Below, piece by piece: positions 60,481 to 64,000 of a stretch of 64,000 nucleotides of DNA; positions within the stretch are counted from its first letter, which is position 1; every line of letters starts with the position of its first letter. A program made the position numbers and the translations under genes. The stretch is taken from contig NZ_KQ236688.1 of assembly GCF_001183545.1 (NCBI RefSeq), positions 1,269,149-1,333,148 of the forward strand, read 5' to 3'. Below the pieces are notes generated by a model, which was not told the origin of the DNA, made no database searches, and saw nothing but the letters and a program-made list of their open reading frames with translations. This DNA is from Cellvibrio sp. pealriver (GTDB lineage Bacteria > Pseudomonadota > Gammaproteobacteria > Pseudomonadales > Cellvibrionaceae).

Positions 60481-61881
60481 CTAATTTTTCATCTGCCCCA
60501 TCAACCGCACCGCAACCCAAATCAACACACCGACTGCGCCGATCATAATTGCCCAGAACAAAATGGTTTTCCAACTGATTGGCATACCGTGGCGGGCGAA
60601 GGAGTTTAGGTTGGGTTTTAATTCGGTGGCGTTGGATTGTGACCATTGGATGTCTTTGCCGTTAACCAACTGTGCAAAAATTTGAGTGGTGGTTTGTTGG
60701 TTACCGGGGGCGACTTGGGTGTCTATGGCGATATTGTAGGGGGCGGCATTGTTTGCGATGAATTGCAGGATTTCGGGTTGGCGAGTAAATGTGAGTTGTG
60801 GTTTTGCAGTGGTGCGCACCAGCTCGTTCAGTTCAATGCGCCATTGGGTATCGCTATTGTTGTACACATTGATGGCATCGCTTTGCTGCCAGGTATCGCC
60901 TACTTGCGCATTAAACCAAATGCCTTGGTGAACCAAATTCCACGGTTGTTTTTCGGTGTTGCGTGAAAATACTTTGATGCTGTCGCCATACATAACCGCA
61001 CCAAGGTTGATGCTCACATTGCTTACCGGTGCTATGTCATCACGTTCAAATTCCCATGCGGCGGTTTGTACTTTTGCTCCGCCGTTGATGGAATACAGCG
61101 CTGATTTTTGTTCATCTGCCAATTCGCCGGATATTTGCCATACATCGGATGTGGGTGCGTTGGCAATGGTATCGGTATTTTCTACCTGCACTTGAGTTAA
61201 CTGGAGCTGCTCATTACCGCGAGTAAATTTCAGCTTTAAGTAGGCATATTGTCTTTCGCTCAAGTTGAGCGTGATTTTATTGCGCGTTAAGCGCTCGCCC
61301 TCTTTCGATAATTGCACCAATGTGGTTTTGGTAATGGGCGACCAATTTGTCATGTCATTGGTGCCGCTCACATCCACTTCCAAATATTGGTGTTGCTCGT
61401 TAATTGGCCAGAGCACCGCAAGTTTGTCCGCGCGTGTGCGCAAATCGCTAAGGTCTACGACAAAAAAATCCGTCGGTGCACTTTGGTTTTGCAATTCTTC
61501 TTTATCGGCTTTAACTGCACTTACCGAAATTTGGTTGTCATCCAAACGGATGGATGCACTGCTCAACACCAATAAGGTTTCCGGTGCAGTGCCCACTGCC
61601 ACCGGAAAAAAACGTACTGGCGTAAAGTTTGTCTGCTCACTGCTTTGCACACTGGGCGCCGCAATGCGATAAGGCAACCGGTTGCCCTGCTGGTCGGTAA
61701 CGACAAGATCATTTAATTGGGTATCGGCACTGTAGCGATAAATATCGTGCGTGAGCGTGGTTTGCAAAAACGTACCACTTGCTTCACTGATTTGATAAAC
61801 AGGGATAACCTCTGCAGTTGCCGCAGTACTTACACCGAATAACATCGCACCCAGCGCGATACACTTTTTAAAATTCATCAT
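60481..61881 (-). CDS. DUF3999 family envelope protein
   Basis: 466 residues: signal peptide CIALGAMLFGVSTAATAE, a large beta-rich periplasmic region (YRYSADTQLNDLVVTDQQGNRLPYRI and WPINEQHQYLEVDVSGTNDMTNW), and one C-terminal membrane helix (FWAIMIGAVGVLIWVAVRLM). This is the DUF3999 pattern, usually found beside a DUF2339 protein, as here two genes upstream. Role unknown. Confidence 0.88.
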   Translation of the reverse strand: MMNFKKCIALGAMLFGVSTAATAEVIPVYQISEASGTFLQTTLTHDIYRYSADTQLNDLVVTDQQGNRLPYRIAAPSVQSSEQTNFTPVRFFPVAVGTAPETLLVLSSASIRLDDNQISVSAVKADKEELQNQSAPTDFFVVDLSDLRTRADKLAVLWPINEQHQYLEVDVSGTNDMTNWSPITKTTLVQLSKEGERLTRNKITLNLSERQYAYLKLKFTRGNEQLQLTQVQVENTDTIANAPTSDVWQISGELADEQKSALYSINGGAKVQTAAWEFERDDIAPVSNVSINLGAVMYGDSIKVFSRNTEKQPWNLVHQGIWFNAQVGDTWQQSDAINVYNNSDTQWRIELNELVRTTAKPQLTFTRQPEILQFIANNAAPYNIAIDTQVAPGNQQTTTQIFAQLVNGKDIQWSQSNATELKPNLNSFARHGMPISWKTILFWAIMIGAVGVLIWVAVRLMGQMKN

Positions 61882-61930
61882 TACCTATAAACCTTTTAAA
61901 AACTTTTAAAAAACATTCTTAAGCCATGGA

Positions 61931-62593
61931 TCAATTTGAATTCTTTACCAGTGACATAACCGCATTGTAATTAGATCCATCTTTAACCCGCGTATAGCCA
62001 ACCCAAGTGGCCGGATAACCGCTAATACCCATGGTTTGCAACAGCAATCGTGTATTAGGCTGGCTTTCTACATCGACATCCACAAAACTGACATTATTTG
62101 CGTTAAATTCTTTGCGAAGCGCGGCGCAGTAACCGCACCAGTTTGTGCCATAAAGTACGATGCGCGGTGAACCATCCGCATTGAAATGCGACTTGAAATA
62201 TTGTTTTTCATAAGGGGTAAGATACGCATCCCCAAAGGTTTTTCCTAACAAGCTCGCGATAGTGGGAACATGGGAGCCTGTTGCCGTTTGATCACCTGCG
62301 GCAACCAAAGGAAATGCATTGCCTGCGCGAAACCCCTGCCACAATTTATAATCTGGCTCATCGCGCTGATCGGGGCTAATCACTTTTTCAGTGAAAGGCA
62401 CATTGCGGTTACGTAACTCTTTTACCACGCTATTACACGCATCACCGCAGCCATTAAAGGTAAAAACCCACACCGCCGGATTTCCACTGCCATCAACTGC
62501 TGCTGCACTGCTGCCACTTAGAAACGGTAATTTCCCGTCATTCCAATACCAGTAGGCCGCAAACAACACACCAATCACGATTAACTTTTTCAT
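61931..62593 (-). CDS. Membrane-anchored protein with two thioredoxin/glutaredoxin-like domains
   Basis: 220 residues. N-terminal anchor (LIVIGVLFAAYWYW), first domain WVFTFNGCGDACNSVVKEL (C-x3-C, so atypical), second domain IVLYGTNWCGYCAALRKEF (CGYC), with cis-Pro-like ISGYPATWVGY. Likely a periplasm-facing thiol protein. The second domain resembles glutaredoxin; the first has lost a normal redox motif. It lies between the DUF3999 and DUF2339 genes. Confidence 0.78.
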   Translation of the reverse strand: MKKLIVIGVLFAAYWYWNDGKLPFLSGSSAAAVDGSGNPAVWVFTFNGCGDACNSVVKELRNRNVPFTEKVISPDQRDEPDYKLWQGFRAGNAFPLVAAGDQTATGSHVPTIASLLGKTFGDAYLTPYEKQYFKSHFNADGSPRIVLYGTNWCGYCAALRKEFNANNVSFVDVDVESQPNTRLLLQTMGISGYPATWVGYTRVKDGSNYNAVMSLVKNSN

Positions 62594-62683
62594 ACGAATC
62601 CTTTTATTCCCCTGTTGTAGTGTTAAAGCACGATTCCTGAATCCCGGTTTTGGTTTTTATCAACATCAAAAAGCAGCCTGTTA

Positions 62684-64000
62684 TCAGACCGCTTCTTCTT
62701 TTTCAGTTTGTTGTTTTGCTTTTGCCGGTATTGGCGATAAATAGCCAATCAAAATCATCAAACCACTGACCACAATGAACGACACAATACGCGCAAGTGT
62801 TCCGGTGCCCGATGCATCTTTGGTAAACAGTTTTAAGACAACGATTGCTAATAAACCTGCACCCACCATCCACAGTTTGCGCTCTCGCAAACGGCGGGAA
62901 AGATTCATCACTACCAACGCACATACCGCCCACAGAATTGATAGCGACATTTGCACCACAACGGAGTTCCACATCACCACCGCTGAATATTCAATACCCG
63001 CGTATTGGTGCACGGCGCGCAGCAGCACAATGTTGATCCACGCAAAACCCAACACACCCAATGCGCCGTAGCGAACTTCTGGCGTGAGATTATTTAACCC
63101 GATAAAGCCGCGTTTCATGGCGTAAACAAACAACACCAATACGGCTGCTTGCGCTAAATCCAGCGGGTTCAAAATGGGCAAATAGAATTGTGCTGTTGCG
63201 CCTGAGTAATGACTGGCGACAACAAACCAGCAGAACAAACCAAACAGTAATGGTGCGGGAATCAGGTTTTTATAATCCGCTGCGTGCTGGGTAAATGGCC
63301 AAAGGGTTTTGCCGGATTCACTGGCTTTGTGCGTAAAGAACATTAACGCAACCAGCGGAGCTACCAAACACACAAACCACAACACCGCCGCGCTGGTGCC
63401 ATACCAGCTCATTTTGCTTTGCCAGTAACTGGCTTCCCAACCGATTAAGCTGAAAATAAACCACGCGGTTAGTACGTGGTACACACTTAAAATACCGCAA
63501 GCGGCACGGCCGGTTTGCTGCCATAAATAGCGATATTGCACTGCAAAGAAAATCGCGAGTGCTAACAAGCCCCAGCGTTGGGATGGATATACGTCGTAAC
63601 CGATAAATAATCCTTCGCCAAAATTATTCATCGATAACACCATGCCCAGCGGCAACAACCAAAAGCCGATACGCATGAGTTCCGGCCACTGGATTTTTTT
63701 ACTCAACGCCAACAATGCCGCGACCGATATGGCAAACATTAACATCAGTGATGGAAATTGATGCTCGCCTGCAATATGCGTATTGATCTCACGGCTGGCG
63801 GCCAATAACCACCAGAGCCAGCCGATAATCATCGCCACATTGGCCACGATTTTTTCAACCGGTTTTGCGTTTTCTGCAAAACGGCTGAGCAGATACGCGA
63901 TGCACAGTGACGACGCAGCCAATATCAGCAGGCTAATAAAATCACCATCAATCAACGCGCGAGTGCCGGTATCCAAACCGTGAATCATTAACGAACAGGC
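62684..64000 (-). CDS. DUF2339 polytopic membrane protein, C-terminal part (cut by window end)
   Basis: The frame is open through the last base of the window (four codons before the first visible ATG), so the gene starts outside. About 438 residues are seen, nearly all membrane helices (about 13), ending in a charged tail KAKQQTEKEEAV. DUF2339 proteins are usually 800-1000 residues, so roughly half is present. Their role is unknown; the DUF3999 partner lies in the same gene group. Confidence 0.85.
   Translation of the reverse strand, partial: ACSLMIHGLDTGTRALIDGDFISLLILAASSLCIAYLLSRFAENAKPVEKIVANVAMIIGWLWWLLAASREINTHIAGEHQFPSLMLMFAISVAALLALSKKIQWPELMRIGFWLLPLGMVLSMNNFGEGLFIGYDVYPSQRWGLLALAIFFAVQYRYLWQQTGRAACGILSVYHVLTAWFIFSLIGWEASYWQSKMSWYGTSAAVLWFVCLVAPLVALMFFTHKASESGKTLWPFTQHAADYKNLIPAPLLFGLFCWFVVASHYSGATAQFYLPILNPLDLAQAAVLVLFVYAMKRGFIGLNNLTPEVRYGALGVLGFAWINIVLLRAVHQYAGIEYSAVVMWNSVVVQMSLSILWAVCALVVMNLSRRLRERKLWMVGAGLLAIVVLKLFTKDASGTGTLARIVSFIVVSGLMILIGYLSPIPAKAKQQTEKEEAV

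Overview
The window looks like chromosome of a saccharolytic gammaproteobacterium of the Cellvibrio type. This is inferred from a TAT-exported GH43 glycosidase beside an AraC-type regulator, a DUF1080 hydrolase, SoxR, RNase HI with a viroplasmin-like domain, DUF2339 and DUF3999 proteins. No rRNA or other taxonomic marker is present, so the genus is a guess.

Host flank, 1-2928: the end of an AraC-family regulator, a pirin-like protein and the first 449 codons of a GH43 glycosidase. Host flank, 51052-64000: the last codons of the same GH43 gene, small secreted proteins (one frameshifted), a SoxR module with an arylamine N-acetyltransferase, a DUF1080 protein, a SIR2-like protein coupled to a GT-C-type membrane protein, RNase HI, a putative abortive-infection membrane protein, and a DUF3999/thioredoxin/DUF2339 group.

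Between them lies one 48,123-bp Tn3-family transposon (2929-51051). It has 31-bp terminal inverted repeats (30/31 identical) and a 5-bp target duplication (TTTTA). Removing the element and one TTTTA restores an uninterrupted 556-codon GH43 gene. Its own functions are a Tn3-type transposase at the right end, a TnpS-like tyrosine recombinase and a TnpT-like coiled-coil protein. The last two are divergent but lie about 40 kb apart, at opposite ends of the cargo; a candidate recombination core (11-7-11 inverted repeat) sits beside tnpT.

The cargo is mostly metal resistance. Block A (5.9-11.7 kb) is periplasmic copper handling: small Met/His proteins, DUF411, CopA multicopper oxidase, CopB, cytochrome c, and genes near two FNR/Anr-type boxes. 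Block B (11.9-21 kb) holds a MerR regulator, a complete CusCBA-type efflux system and a Cu(I)/Ag(I) P1B-ATPase. Block C (21.4-30.2 kb) holds a second CusBA with a duplicated metal-binding domain, a Csp-like Cys-rich protein, CopZ, a second Cu(I) ATPase and CueR, with two divergent CueR-type promoters. Block D (30.3-37.6 kb) holds CadR/PbrR, a CDF exporter and CzcICBA. Block E (37.7-42.3 kb) holds a lipoprotein, a Zn/Cd/Pb P1B-2 ATPase and a cytochrome c-FTR1 permease. A non-metal module (42.4-47.8 kb) contains an XRE repressor, a winged-helix/coiled-coil protein, an SF2 helicase, a metallophosphoesterase and a SprT-like protein; its role is unknown and defence or DNA maintenance is possible.

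Together the cargo would detoxify Cu(I)/Ag(I) and Zn/Cd/Co/Pb in the cytoplasm (P-ATPases, CDF), across the envelope (three RND systems, two with their own outer-membrane channel) and in the periplasm (CopA/CopB and metal-sponge proteins). The apparent cost is loss of an intact GH43 enzyme.
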